Assembly: GCA_031275285.1 (NCBI GenBank) | Contig: JAISOY010000037.1 | Location: 1 to 35,312 of the forward strand | DNA: 35,312 bases | Direction of reading: 5' to 3' | From: Bacteroidales bacterium | GTDB lineage: Bacteria > Bacteroidota > Bacteroidia > Bacteroidales > UBA4181 | Shown here: piece after piece, positions 1 to 7,173 of the stretch | Layout: the number at the start of each line of letters is the position of its first letter | How positions within the stretch are numbered: position 1 is the first letter of the stretch | The notes under the pieces: generated by a model | Databases searched by the model: none | Told to the model about the DNA's origin: nothing | Seen by the model: the letters and a program-made list of their open reading frames with translations, nothing else | Position numbers and translations under genes: made by a program

Positions 1-1
1 G

Positions 2-1186
2 GAAATGGTCGAAACGATGCCCGGATATGGCGTTGGTTTTTCACAGCCCATTATCGATATGGTGATGGATCAGATTGCAGGGGCACATAGCGATTTAGCC
101 ATAAAAATCTACGGTGAAGATATGACCGAAAGCCGCCGCATAGCCGAGCAGGTGAAAAAAATTGTCGAGGGTGTGGATGGTGCTGCCGATGTCGGTATTA
201 TGGAAGAGCCTTTTTTACCACAACTTCAGATTGTTGCCGACCGGGATAAAATCGCTCAATACGGACTGAACATCGCCGATGTTGCCGAGTTGATAGAGGT
301 GGCCATCGGTGGCAAAGCTATTTCTCAGGTATTTATAGGAAGCAGGGTGTATGATGTGATTTGCCGTTATAATGAAATATCACGCGATACACCTGAAAAA
401 ATAGGGGCTTTAATGCTTACTTCGGGTTCAGGGACAATGATCCCCCTCTCGACCGTGGCACAGATCAAAACCACAACAGGACCAAGCATGATCTCCCGCG
501 AGATGAACCAGCGTTTTGTAACCGTGCGTGTGAATCTACGGGGACGGGACCTGACTTCATTCTTCAAAGAGGCCCAATCAAAAATAGAGGAAGAGATAAA
601 ATACGACCATTCCAAATTTCAATTTCACTGGGCCGGGCAGTTGGAGAACCAACACCGGGCTTACAGCCGCCTTGCTGTAATCATGCCTATAACACTGGCT
701 GTGATGTTCCTCCTTTTGTTCTTTACTTTCGGAAAATTCCGTCAGGCAGGATTACTTATCGGAATGTTACCGCTTGCCGTTTTCGGAGGTATGCTGGCAT
801 TGGTAGTACGTGGGATGACCTTTAATGTATCGTCGGCAGTAGGATTTATTGCCCTGTTCGGACTCTCGATCCAGAACGGAGTAATCATGTTATCCCATAT
901 TAATGTATTGAGGCAAAGGGGTCAGGGACTAAAACAGGCAGTTATTGAAGGTGCATCGCACCGGTTAAGGCCAATGATGATGACTGCTACGGTAGCTATT
1001 CTCGGACTGTTGCCCGCCTCGCTTGCAACAGGTATAGGTTCGGATGTTCAGCGTCCTTTGGCTACCGTAATTGTTTACGGATTGCTCTTTGCCACGATAT
1101 TTACACTTTTTATACTCCCTACCCTGTATTATGCTATGGAGAGACGATGTGAAAAGAATGGAACTTTACCACCAAAAGAAGAATGA
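2..1186 (+). CDS. Heavy-metal efflux RND transporter, CusA/CzcA family (C-terminal part)
   Basis: The gene is cut by the left edge; the reading frame is open from base 2 and about 394 residues of a roughly 1,000-residue inner-membrane pump remain. The visible part starts in the periplasmic porter/docking region and ends with the second membrane block: five or six hydrophobic segments from about residue 223 to 380, including the run at AVIMPITLAVMFLLLFFTFG and a later SIQNGVIMLSHINVLRQRG stretch typical of CzcA/CusA. The family uses proton antiport to export Cu/Ag or Co/Zn/Cd through a periplasmic adaptor and an outer-membrane channel. The next gene is that channel, starting 1 bp after this stop, so the two are one operon. 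Metal specificity cannot be told because the substrate-binding region of the N-terminal half is outside the window. Confidence 0.93.
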   Translation, partial: EMVETMPGYGVGFSQPIIDMVMDQIAGAHSDLAIKIYGEDMTESRRIAEQVKKIVEGVDGAADVGIMEEPFLPQLQIVADRDKIAQYGLNIADVAELIEVAIGGKAISQVFIGSRVYDVICRYNEISRDTPEKIGALMLTSGSGTMIPLSTVAQIKTTTGPSMISREMNQRFVTVRVNLRGRDLTSFFKEAQSKIEEEIKYDHSKFQFHWAGQLENQHRAYSRLAVIMPITLAVMFLLLFFTFGKFRQAGLLIGMLPLAVFGGMLALVVRGMTFNVSSAVGFIALFGLSIQNGVIMLSHINVLRQRGQGLKQAVIEGASHRLRPMMMTATVAILGLLPASLATGIGSDVQRPLATVIVYGLLFATIFTLFILPTLYYAMERRCEKNGTLPPKEE

Positions 1187-1187
1187 T

Positions 1188-2456
1188 ATGAAAAACATAT
1201 TAATAGTGTTTCAGATAACAGCCCTGTTACATATGGGGCTGTCGACCAATGGCCAGCAAATTACGCCGATCACCTACCATGATTATATGGAAAAGGTGAC
1301 GGCAGGTAATATTGAATATGCTGCAGAGAAACTGAACGTGGATATTTCGGAAGCAGAAATTGTAGCGGCTAAAGTTTTCAATGATCCTGTCCTTGCCGTC
1401 TCATACTATAACAACAGTAACTGGGATATAGAAATGGGATATGGAGGTGAAATCGAGTTAAGCAAAACATTCTCCTTTGGAAGCCGGAAAGCCGGGATCA
1501 ATCTGGCCAAAAGTGAAAAGGCTCTGACAGAAGCCCTGTTAGCTGATTATTTCAGGAATCTGCGCACTTATGCCACCATATCTTATCTGGAAGCATTGAT
1601 GCAACATGAGTTACACAAGGTAAAAAAGGACTCCTATACAAATATCCGGCAATTGTCCGTAAGTGATAGCATTCGATTGGCTTTAGGGCAAATCATGGAG
1701 ATAGATGCCATACAAAGTCGTCTGGAAGCCGACATTCTGCAAAATGAGCTCCTACAATCGGAAACGGAATTGTACCATGCTTTTTCCGGTTTAAATCTGG
1801 TAACCGGAACGTCGGGAATAGATACGCTTTTACAACCGAATGCTACTTTATACATGCCTCCCCGGGATTTCATCCTAAGTAATCTGGTTTCTACAGCTTT
1901 GGAAAACCGAACGGATCTTGTAGCCGCTTTGAGAAATAAAGAAGTGGCATCACGTGCATTAACAGTAGCCCGCCGCGAACGGAATCCGGAAATCGACTTA
2001 TCCCTGTCTGCCAACCGGAATGCCAGGGTACATAATGAAGAGGCCCCTGCCCCTGCTTTCACCGGATATGCAGCGGGCATTGCCGTCCCTCTGAAATTTT
2101 CCGGATTCAACAAAGGAAATATCCAGGCCGCCCGCATACGGGAACAACAGGCCGAGATCCAGTATCAGCAGATAGAATTGCAGATACAAACAGAAGTCAT
2201 GCAGTCCTACCGCCGTTATCAATCCTTATCCGAACAGGTGAAACGTTATGAAAACAGGTTGCTGAATGATGCCCGGAAAGTAATCGATGGAAAAATATTC
2301 AGCTATAACCGTGGCGAGATCTCCCTGCTTGAAGTACTGGATGCTCAACGTACCTATAATGATGTTCAGGCACAATATATCGAAACCTTATTCAATCATG
2401 TCACTGCATTGGTAGAATTGGAAAGGGATGCCGGAATATGGGATATTGAGTTGTAA
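1188..2456 (+). CDS. TolC family outer-membrane efflux protein (CusC/CzcC-like)
   Basis: A 422-residue outer-membrane factor that would complete the tripartite pump with the RND protein upstream. The frame is open further 5' (to 1071), but the start at 1188 gives a clean signal peptide (MKNILIVFQITALLHMGLS, then an NGQQ cleavage region) and sits 1 bp after the RND stop, whereas an earlier start would overlap the pump gene. The body is long, charged and helical with two OEP-type repeats, as expected for the alpha-barrel of TolC proteins. Near the C-terminus the stretch FSYNRGEISLLEVLDAQRTYNDVQ matches the conserved second-repeat signature of the family. No adaptor (CusB-like) gene lies downstream, so it is presumably upstream of the window. 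An inverted repeat follows the gene. Confidence 0.9.
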   Translation: MKNILIVFQITALLHMGLSTNGQQITPITYHDYMEKVTAGNIEYAAEKLNVDISEAEIVAAKVFNDPVLAVSYYNNSNWDIEMGYGGEIELSKTFSFGSRKAGINLAKSEKALTEALLADYFRNLRTYATISYLEALMQHELHKVKKDSYTNIRQLSVSDSIRLALGQIMEIDAIQSRLEADILQNELLQSETELYHAFSGLNLVTGTSGIDTLLQPNATLYMPPRDFILSNLVSTALENRTDLVAALRNKEVASRALTVARRERNPEIDLSLSANRNARVHNEEAPAPAFTGYAAGIAVPLKFSGFNKGNIQAARIREQQAEIQYQQIELQIQTEVMQSYRRYQSLSEQVKRYENRLLNDARKVIDGKIFSYNRGEISLLEVLDAQRTYNDVQAQYIETLFNHVTALVELERDAGIWDIEL

Positions 2457-2504
2457 ATGAATGTATGAAACTATTGATAGGTTAAATGTTCATTGTCCTT
2501 TTTG

Positions 2505-2543
2505 CATTAAGGCTTATTGTATCAATAACATTAAGCCTTAATG
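2505..2543 (+). terminator. Inverted repeat after the efflux operon, probable terminator
   Basis: Twelve-base perfect arms, CATTAAGGCTTA (2505-2516) and TAAGCCTTAATG (2532-2543), are separated by 15 bases and followed by an AT-rich stretch (tatttataat). It lies about 50 bp after the TolC-like gene in a convergent gap, so it probably ends the efflux transcript. The poor U-tract makes the call tentative. Confidence 0.5.
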
Positions 2544-2583
2544 TATTTATAATATGAGTAATACAACATTACGAATGCACGCT

Positions 2584-2611
2584 GTTTCTGGTATGATATC
2601 ATACCAGAAAC
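2584..2611. repeat. 28-bp perfect palindrome in a convergent intergenic gap
   Basis: The arms GTTTCTGGTATGAT (2584-2597) and ATCATACCAGAAAC (2598-2611) form a perfect palindrome with no spacer. It lies 15 bp beyond the stop of the minus-strand kinase gene. As RNA it would make a strong hairpin on either strand, so a terminator for the kinase transcript is plausible, but neither side has a U-run. A protein-binding site is the alternative. Confidence 0.6.
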
Positions 2612-2626
2612 ATGCCATCAGGCAAT

Positions 2627-3394
2627 TTAAGAAGTAACCTGTAAAACACCCTTGATTTCGACAAGTCTATTTTTGAAAAATCTTTTTATTTTTCCCATTA
2701 CCGCCATGCCTCTTCTCAGAAGCAGCACTCCGCAAAAGAGGTCGGCATTCCACCCGCGTTGAACGGCATAGTGTTCGGCGATCTCTGTAATTGTGTTTAT
2801 CGATGCCGATATGGATTGCATCTGCCTGATAATCCCCCCGCGGCTCAATTTACGGCGGAAAACTATTCGGTTGGTGTCAATAAGCGCAAACTCCCAACGT
2901 TCTTCCTCTTTATGAAAAAAGACATTGGTCAGGTTGTAGTCATTATTCAGTATTCCTGCCTCGTGTTGCCGAATCGTAAATTCTGCAAAATCGGAAAGTA
3001 CTTCTGATTTCAATGCACCTTGATAGTTCTCGACTTCTTTCAGAAGCGGATATGGCAGAAATGCAGAAACAAAATAGCCCGTATGAAAAAATCCATTCCT
3101 GGATATCTCTATATAAGCTACCGGTTCAGCAGTATTGAACCCCATCTCCTTGAGTCTGAATCCGTATACGTATGAACGCTTTGCTTTATTCATCTTGAAA
3201 AAAGTATAAATGAAGCAATTGGCCAAAGTCGGCCTTTTATAGCGTTTGACCACTAAAGTTGTCCCGTTTACCGTTACTTTTTTAACGGTATTACGGTCAT
3301 TTTTATACAAAACGTCCCATTCATAGGTTTCATCAGGAATTTTCCGGACAAAGTCAGCCAGATATTCGTATTTCGGGTTAATAACTATTCTCAT
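2627..3394 (-). CDS. WaaP/Kdo-type lipopolysaccharide kinase family protein
   Basis: A 255-residue protein-kinase-like fold of the InaA/WaaP/Kdo-kinase group, which phosphorylates sugars of the lipopolysaccharide inner core on the cytoplasmic side. Kinase landmarks are visible: a glycine-poor N-lobe ending in LVVKRYKRP (candidate ATP lysine Lys50), a catalytic-loop segment HEAGILNNDYNLTN at about 144-157 (Asp152 as likely base, Asn157 as metal ligand), and a DTNR motif near 173 at the DFG position. There is no signal peptide or membrane segment; the C-terminus is basic. A 56-residue ORF ends 15 bp upstream on the same strand and a tRNA-like RNA lies beyond it, so they may share a transcript. 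The family is clear; the substrate is not. Confidence 0.8.
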   Translation of the reverse strand: MRIVINPKYEYLADFVRKIPDETYEWDVLYKNDRNTVKKVTVNGTTLVVKRYKRPTLANCFIYTFFKMNKAKRSYVYGFRLKEMGFNTAEPVAYIEISRNGFFHTGYFVSAFLPYPLLKEVENYQGALKSEVLSDFAEFTIRQHEAGILNNDYNLTNVFFHKEEERWEFALIDTNRIVFRRKLSRGGIIRQMQSISASINTITEIAEHYAVQRGWNADLFCGVLLLRRGMAVMGKIKRFFKNRLVEIKGVLQVTS

Positions 3395-3409
3395 ATCATA
3401 CTTGTTTTA

Positions 3410-3580
3410 TTATGGTTGACCTTCGATAAAGCATTCCCAATGATTGTCATACCATAAATAAAGAGACACATAGTTGACACCTATATCGCTGAATAACAAA
3501 CCACTGTAATTCTTCCGTAATATTTCAATACACTGGATCTTATTGACTAACTGTTGTTCAATTTCAATTTTATGTAACAT
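3410..3580 (-). CDS. Small hypothetical protein (56 aa)
   Basis: A short open frame encoding MLHKIEIEQQLVNKIQ... and ending FIEGQP. It starts at an ATG preceded by an A-rich stretch and stops 15 bp before the WaaP-type kinase on the same strand. Amino-acid composition is ordinary (mixed charged and hydrophobic, with a WYDNHWE patch rich in aromatics), unlike a random AT-rich frame. I recognise no family. Position suggests co-transcription with the kinase. Confidence 0.45.
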   Translation of the reverse strand: MLHKIEIEQQLVNKIQCIEILRKNYSGLLFSDIGVNYVSLYLWYDNHWECFIEGQP

Positions 3581-3627
3581 ACGATTAGAATATAATGAAG
3601 TCTTTCAGATATAAAAATATTCTCTGT

Positions 3628-3705
3628 TCCGGCAGAGGGATTCGAACCCTCAACCTGCCGTATCCTTGCGGATACAGCCGCTCTACCTTATTGAGCTACA
3701 CCGAA
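3628..3705 (-). ncRNA. tRNA-shaped RNA with no anticodon loop (GCAA-capped 9-bp stem)
   Basis: Read on the minus strand this is a complete tRNA scaffold: 7-bp acceptor stem TTCGGTG/TGCCGGA (GU pairs allowed), TA at positions 8-9, D-arm GCTC-AATAAGGTA-GAGC with the GG pair, a 5-nt variable region (AGGTT), and a perfect T-arm GAGGG-TTCGAAT-CCCTC. The anticodon arm (plus-strand 3657-3678) is instead a continuous 9-bp helix, GCTGTATCC with GGATACGGC (one GU), closed by a GCAA tetraloop, so there is no 7-nt loop and no anticodon. CCA is not encoded. AATATT flanks both sides (3705-3710 and 3616-3621) and could extend pairing outside the acceptor stem. It cannot decode; it may be a tRNA mimic, a decoy or a processing signal. 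Confidence 0.75.
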
Positions 3706-3710
3706 ATATT

Positions 3711-4196
3711 CCTGAGAAATCTCTTCCTCTATTTTTTTCTATACGGCTATTTTCTATCAGACTGTTTTAAATAGGTTGATCATCCCCTCTTTTCAGAATA
3801 CAAATATTTATAAAAAATCGACTTTGTCTTTGCTTAATGAACCGAACCGGATTTTTTAGGCGCCGAAGTGAAAAATACGCTACCTAAAGTAGTTTCGGAA
3901 ATGAAAAAATATAAAGAATGATTACGGATAACAGGAATTGTCATATCATAAAACAGAAACATACTGTTAATATTCATTTTACTGAATAATAGACAGATAA
4001 CCCTTCGTTTTATTAAGTCTTAAAATTCTATTTCTACCAAAAACCTAATTTAACAGTCAATAGTTTCAGATATGTTTTCGTTGATTTTCGAGTGTTTTTC
4101 TTTAGACGAAGATTATTTTCTGTCCAGATACTGACAAAATATTATTCAGATATATCCGGATAATATCAAATGTAAGGTATCAATATTTCACAAAGG
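3711..4196. other. Gap without a recognisable gene
   Basis: An AT-rich stretch upstream of the tRNA-like RNA. The only coding-like patch is a 26-codon open frame at 3841-3921 (+) ending in SEMKKYKE, too short to distinguish from chance or from the tail of a decayed gene. No convincing promoter box, repeat or RNA was seen. Confidence 0.4.
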
Positions 4197-4907
4197 CTAT
4201 TCTACTTCCTCCAGCACCTTCTTATTAAAAGGATTCATTTTGATAAAATCCCTGTTGATAGGATAAGCTGCCATCACATCAGCCGGGAAAGGTTTCATCA
4301 GCTTGTTTATCTTCTCGTTTGACAAACCATGATCCATCCACATTTCTTCGTCTTCCACATTCAGAATTAAAGGCATCCGTTGCGGTTCCTCCCCTCCGTT
4401 ATGTATCTCTCCTGTGAATCTGTTTGCTTCTGTTGTAATAATAGAATATGTATAGAATGTGTCTCCGGTTTCTTTATCGTACCAGCTATCATATATTCCG
4501 CCGAATGAAAATATCTCCTCTGTCTTTAAATAAATATAATAAGGAATGGTTTCTGTACCTTCATGGTGATATTCAAAATATCCGGTTGAAGGAATGATAC
4601 AACGCTTCGACTTGATCGGGTTTCGGAATGAAAGTTTGTGGAAGATCGTTTCCGATCTTGCATTATAAGTCATTTTTCTGATCTCGAATGCATTCTTTTC
4701 ATCCTTTGACCAGAATGGAATCAAACCCCATTTCATCATTTTCATCTCCGGTTTTTCTGTTATGACAATACAATCCGGATTGGTAAATGCAGAAATATGG
4801 TATTTTTCCTCTAATGTTTCCCGGTATGTCTCTATCAGATCCGTTTTACGTCCGTATCTTACTGCTAATTCCCGGGCCTTTTTACTCATTGAGTTATGAA
4901 AACACAT
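4197..4907 (-). CDS. SOS response-associated peptidase (SRAP, YedK/HMCES family)
   Basis: A 236-residue member of the family that crosslinks to abasic sites in single-stranded DNA to protect them from strand breakage. The chosen start leaves Cys2 directly after the initiator Met (MCFHNS), which is required because the processed N-terminal Cys forms the thiazolidine link with the abasic sugar. Other family residues are in place: the WGLIPFW segment (about 60-66), YNARSET (Asn82, Arg84), GYFEY (Glu112) and the IHN histidine at about 169 before the RMPLIL stretch. Length is typical. It appears to be a single-gene unit, well separated from its neighbours (289 bp to the DUF202 gene upstream counting the gap, and the unassigned gap downstream). 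Confidence 0.93.
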   Translation of the reverse strand: MCFHNSMSKKARELAVRYGRKTDLIETYRETLEEKYHISAFTNPDCIVITEKPEMKMMKWGLIPFWSKDEKNAFEIRKMTYNARSETIFHKLSFRNPIKSKRCIIPSTGYFEYHHEGTETIPYYIYLKTEEIFSFGGIYDSWYDKETGDTFYTYSIITTEANRFTGEIHNGGEEPQRMPLILNVEDEEMWMDHGLSNEKINKLMKPFPADVMAAYPINRDFIKMNPFNKKVLEEVE

Positions 4908-5136
4908 AATTATACTTTATTGTGTGACAATATTTGACAACATACCCGAAAACTAAGGAAAAGAAGATCCCGGTTCATATAAATAATCTTGCTATTTTCT
5001 GCTCCCTGAAGGAGCAATTTTAAATAATGAGTCACGATTTTTCTATTATCTACATTAGTCTTCTGTTTTGACCATTTCGGATAGTAAAACTGTATGTTTT
5101 ACTAATACTTATTGTGTAATCCTTATACCAATTCTC

Positions 5137-5433
5137 CTATTCATGAAGGTTCATTTCGCCTTTGTCAATTATATTTTTTTGATAAAAGAAGTTGATGAAT
5201 CCAACAATTAGGAGTATACCCGAAATAATAAATAACAGAACTTCAAACATCCGGTTGGGTAGATCCAGTAAATTTCTGATACTTAGTGCAGCTACCAGAA
5301 AATACATGGATGTTCTTAAAAAGGCCAGAAAAGTTGTCTGGTTAGCCAGTCTCGTTCTCTGTATGGCAAGCTTATCCCGTAAAAATGTTTCACTACCTGT
5401 TAGAATATTATCAGTCTCCATTATATCAACCAT
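5137..5433 (-). CDS. DUF202 family small membrane protein
   Basis: A 98-residue protein with the DUF202/YidH signature: RDKLAIQRTRLANQTTFLAFLRTSMY at about 19-45, followed by two hydrophobic segments (about 42-56 and 63-82), the last ending in GFINFFYQ. Function is unknown for the family; the topology suggests an inner-membrane protein with both ends on the same side. A second in-frame ATG four codons in (5421) could be the true start. It stands alone; a promoter-like TATCTTTG box on the same strand at 5749-5756 would imply a leader of about 300 nt. Confidence 0.8.
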   Translation of the reverse strand: MVDIMETDNILTGSETFLRDKLAIQRTRLANQTTFLAFLRTSMYFLVAALSIRNLLDLPNRMFEVLLFIISGILLIVGFINFFYQKNIIDKGEMNLHE

Positions 5434-5812
5434 TTATTTTTGGTATCTTTTAATGTATCTGATGCAGATGATGGAGTGATATATCTTTAAAAGCACTGCT
5501 ATTACAGATACAAACAACATATTTATCCTTCTTTTCTTATTTCAGTTCACCTACTGTTCCTTTTTTGGAGCTGAATTCCCGGCAAGAAGTTACAACATCA
5601 TTTCTTTACCGGAATACTTTTTTATCATCCCACAAACTGCAGGCATACCCGATCTTATTCTTACCGTATTATTTATAATATCTTCCCGGGCCAATCTTCA
5701 CGGATAACCAAGGAATCTTCTACGACTACAGTTCCGATTATCCTTTTGCAAAGATACCTATTCATATAGCATTTCTGTTTGATTGGTCATTGACGGATCA
5801 AACACAATGCAA
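5434..5812. other. Gap with one minus-strand -7-like box
   Basis: The stretch between the DUF202 gene and ecotin contains a perfect TAnnTTTG box on the minus strand (TATCTTTG, plus-strand 5749-5756), which points toward the DUF202 gene. Short minus-strand frames here (for example one ending DWPGKIL) are interrupted by stops, so a decayed gene is possible but not shown. No repeat or RNA was recognised. Confidence 0.35.
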
Positions 5813-6304
5813 TTACTTCAAAACCGCATTTTTTGTTTTCTTATCGGCTTTCCATATCCGATATTGGATATCATATCCTTCCGGTGCATAGATAACAATA
5901 GGCAATCTGCTGTTATACCTGACCGTTAAGGTTTGTGCATAAATGAATCTGGTCTCATTCGGTTTATTACAAGCCATCATAGTAGACCTGGTCTGTCCGT
6001 TGGATGAAAATTCATAATAGTTATACCCCCAACCCTGTAAATCTTTCTCTTCAAGTTTTCCCATCAGCGTGTGGTGATTACAATCTACCAGCATATTCTT
6101 TCCGGGCATTATCTCTACCTTGAAAGATGATTCATCCTTTTGCTTTTTGACTTCAATTACATGCCTGACCATGCCTTTCCCGGCAGGAGGAAAAGCTTCC
6201 AGCGCTTTTTGGACTTCACTTACCTGTCCGTTCGCCGTGATAGCTATAGACATGGAAATACAGACAAATAACATTGTTAATGTGTTTTTGGATATTGTTT
6301 TCAT
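5813..6304 (-). CDS. eco: Ecotin, periplasmic serine protease inhibitor
   Basis: A 163-residue ecotin. The start at 6304 is preferred over the upstream ATG at 6349 because it gives a compact signal peptide (MKTISKNTLTMLFVCISMS, cleavage after ITANGQ), so the protein is periplasmic. The mature part follows E. coli ecotin closely: FPPAGKGMVRHVIEV, VDCNHHTLMGKLEEKDLQGW, then STMMAC with the reactive-site Met (P1) in the disulfide-tethered loop (two Cys, at VDCN and MMAC), and RYNSRLPIVIYAPE plus IWKA near the end. Ecotin forms dimers that inhibit trypsin-fold proteases such as neutrophil elastase, which suits a host-associated bacterium. Three TATATTTG promoter-like boxes lie upstream on the same strand. 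Confidence 0.95.
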   Translation of the reverse strand: MKTISKNTLTMLFVCISMSIAITANGQVSEVQKALEAFPPAGKGMVRHVIEVKKQKDESSFKVEIMPGKNMLVDCNHHTLMGKLEEKDLQGWGYNYYEFSSNGQTRSTMMACNKPNETRFIYAQTLTVRYNSRLPIVIYAPEGYDIQYRIWKADKKTKNAVLK

Positions 6305-6440
6305 TTTATTATTAATTAAATTTATAAATTCATCGTATCTGTGTAACATCTGTTATATAACGATTGTTCATCAAGCCTTTCCTATACGCCCGGTATAAAT
6401 TATCGTGATGGCAACGTAAGCCTCAGAAGATTCCGTGCTG

Positions 6441-6596
6441 GCAGCAAATATAGCAAAAGGTAAGGGCAATTGCAGAAAGTTTGCTTTCGAAAAATTGCCG
6501 AACTGCATCCTATATTCTGCAAATATAGTGAAAGCCGAGAGTCAAGCCAAGCAAGCTTGAGCTTGTCCGAGGCGCATCCTATATTCTGCAAATATA
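6441..6596 (-). promoter_or_regulatory. Tandem repeats each carrying a TATATTTG -7 box
   Basis: A 23-bp unit beginning GCATCCTATATTCTGC occurs twice (6505-6527 and 6574-6596), and a shorter related copy (GCAAATATAG) lies at 6443-6452. On the minus strand each copy reads TATATTTGC, a perfect match to the Bacteroidetes -7 element TAnnTTTG. The three boxes point at the ecotin gene 140-290 bp downstream. The DNA between the copies is not repeated. The sequence resembles a dispersed intergenic repeat that I associate with Bacteroides-type genomes, so it may be either a promoter array or a mobile repeat. Confidence 0.55.
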
Positions 6597-6728
6597 CCGG
6601 AAAATAATGAAATAGAGTACAGAATCACTGATTTTCCCAAAATGTTCGTCTTTTCAGTATCTTCCATATGTACCAGGATATGGTTGAGATGGGATAATCC
6701 GATCACATTGGTATAGATATCTGACGTT

Positions 6729-7058
6729 TTACTCTTTTATCATCGTCAATAACATTTTGAAAGGCTCAACGGCTTGCTGTTTATGCAGCACATTGGCAGG
6801 CATAATGATGCTTTCTCCTTTGTGAACCATGATCGGTTTTCCACCTATAGTGATCTCTGCCTTACCATCGATAATTTGTACCATGGCATCGAAAGGTGCT
6901 GAGTGTTCGTTTAGTCCCTGTCCTTTATCAAATGAGAACAAAGTAACATTGCCCTTTTTATTTTTCAGGATTTGTTTACTTACAACACCGTTCTCCGTAT
7001 ATGAGATCAAAGAATCGAAATTAATGACTTCTCCTTTGCGGATAAATGTATTTTCCAT
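6729..7058 (-). CDS. Cupin domain protein
   Basis: A single-domain cupin of about 109 residues. Motif 1 is degenerate: in FDKGQGLNEHSAPFDAMVQIIDGKAEITIGG one His and Asp are present instead of the usual HxH pair. Motif 2 is MPANVLHKQQAVEPFKMLL with one His. A small-molecule binding or metal-dependent role is possible but the substrate is unknown. An upstream in-frame ATG at 7079 would add seven residues; the internal Met (MENTFIRKGEVI) is preferred as the usual start of this cupin type. It lies downstream of hcp on the same strand, separated by a strong hairpin, so it is probably transcribed on its own or by read-through. Confidence 0.8.
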   Translation of the reverse strand: MENTFIRKGEVINFDSLISYTENGVVSKQILKNKKGNVTLFSFDKGQGLNEHSAPFDAMVQIIDGKAEITIGGKPIMVHKGESIIMPANVLHKQQAVEPFKMLLTMIKE

Positions 7059-7098
7059 ATTCCAGTATTCTATATTCATTCAATATTTCTATAAAGAC

Positions 7099-7162
7099 AA
7101 ACAACCATAATAAGATCAAATGTTCTCACATGATGTAAATTCCGATCTTATTATGGTTGTTT
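7099..7162 (-). terminator. 19-bp stem inverted repeat after hcp
   Basis: The arms AAACAACCATAATAAGATC (7099-7117) and GATCTTATTATGGTTGTTT (7144-7162) are perfect complements around a 26-base loop, 11 bp past the hcp stop. On the minus strand the second arm starts with runs of A and the distal arm ends in GGTTGTTTG, giving a modest U-rich tail. It probably ends the ferredoxin-hcp transcript before the cupin gene. Confidence 0.6.
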
Positions 7163-7173
7163 ACATGCCCGGT

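Noticed and set aside
3841..3921. Coding remnant on the plus strand
   Set aside because: The open frame has only 26 codons and no recognisable domain; this length arises by chance in AT-rich DNA.
6505..6596. CRISPR array
   Set aside because: There are only two full repeat copies, the spacing is too irregular for spacers, and no cas genes are present.
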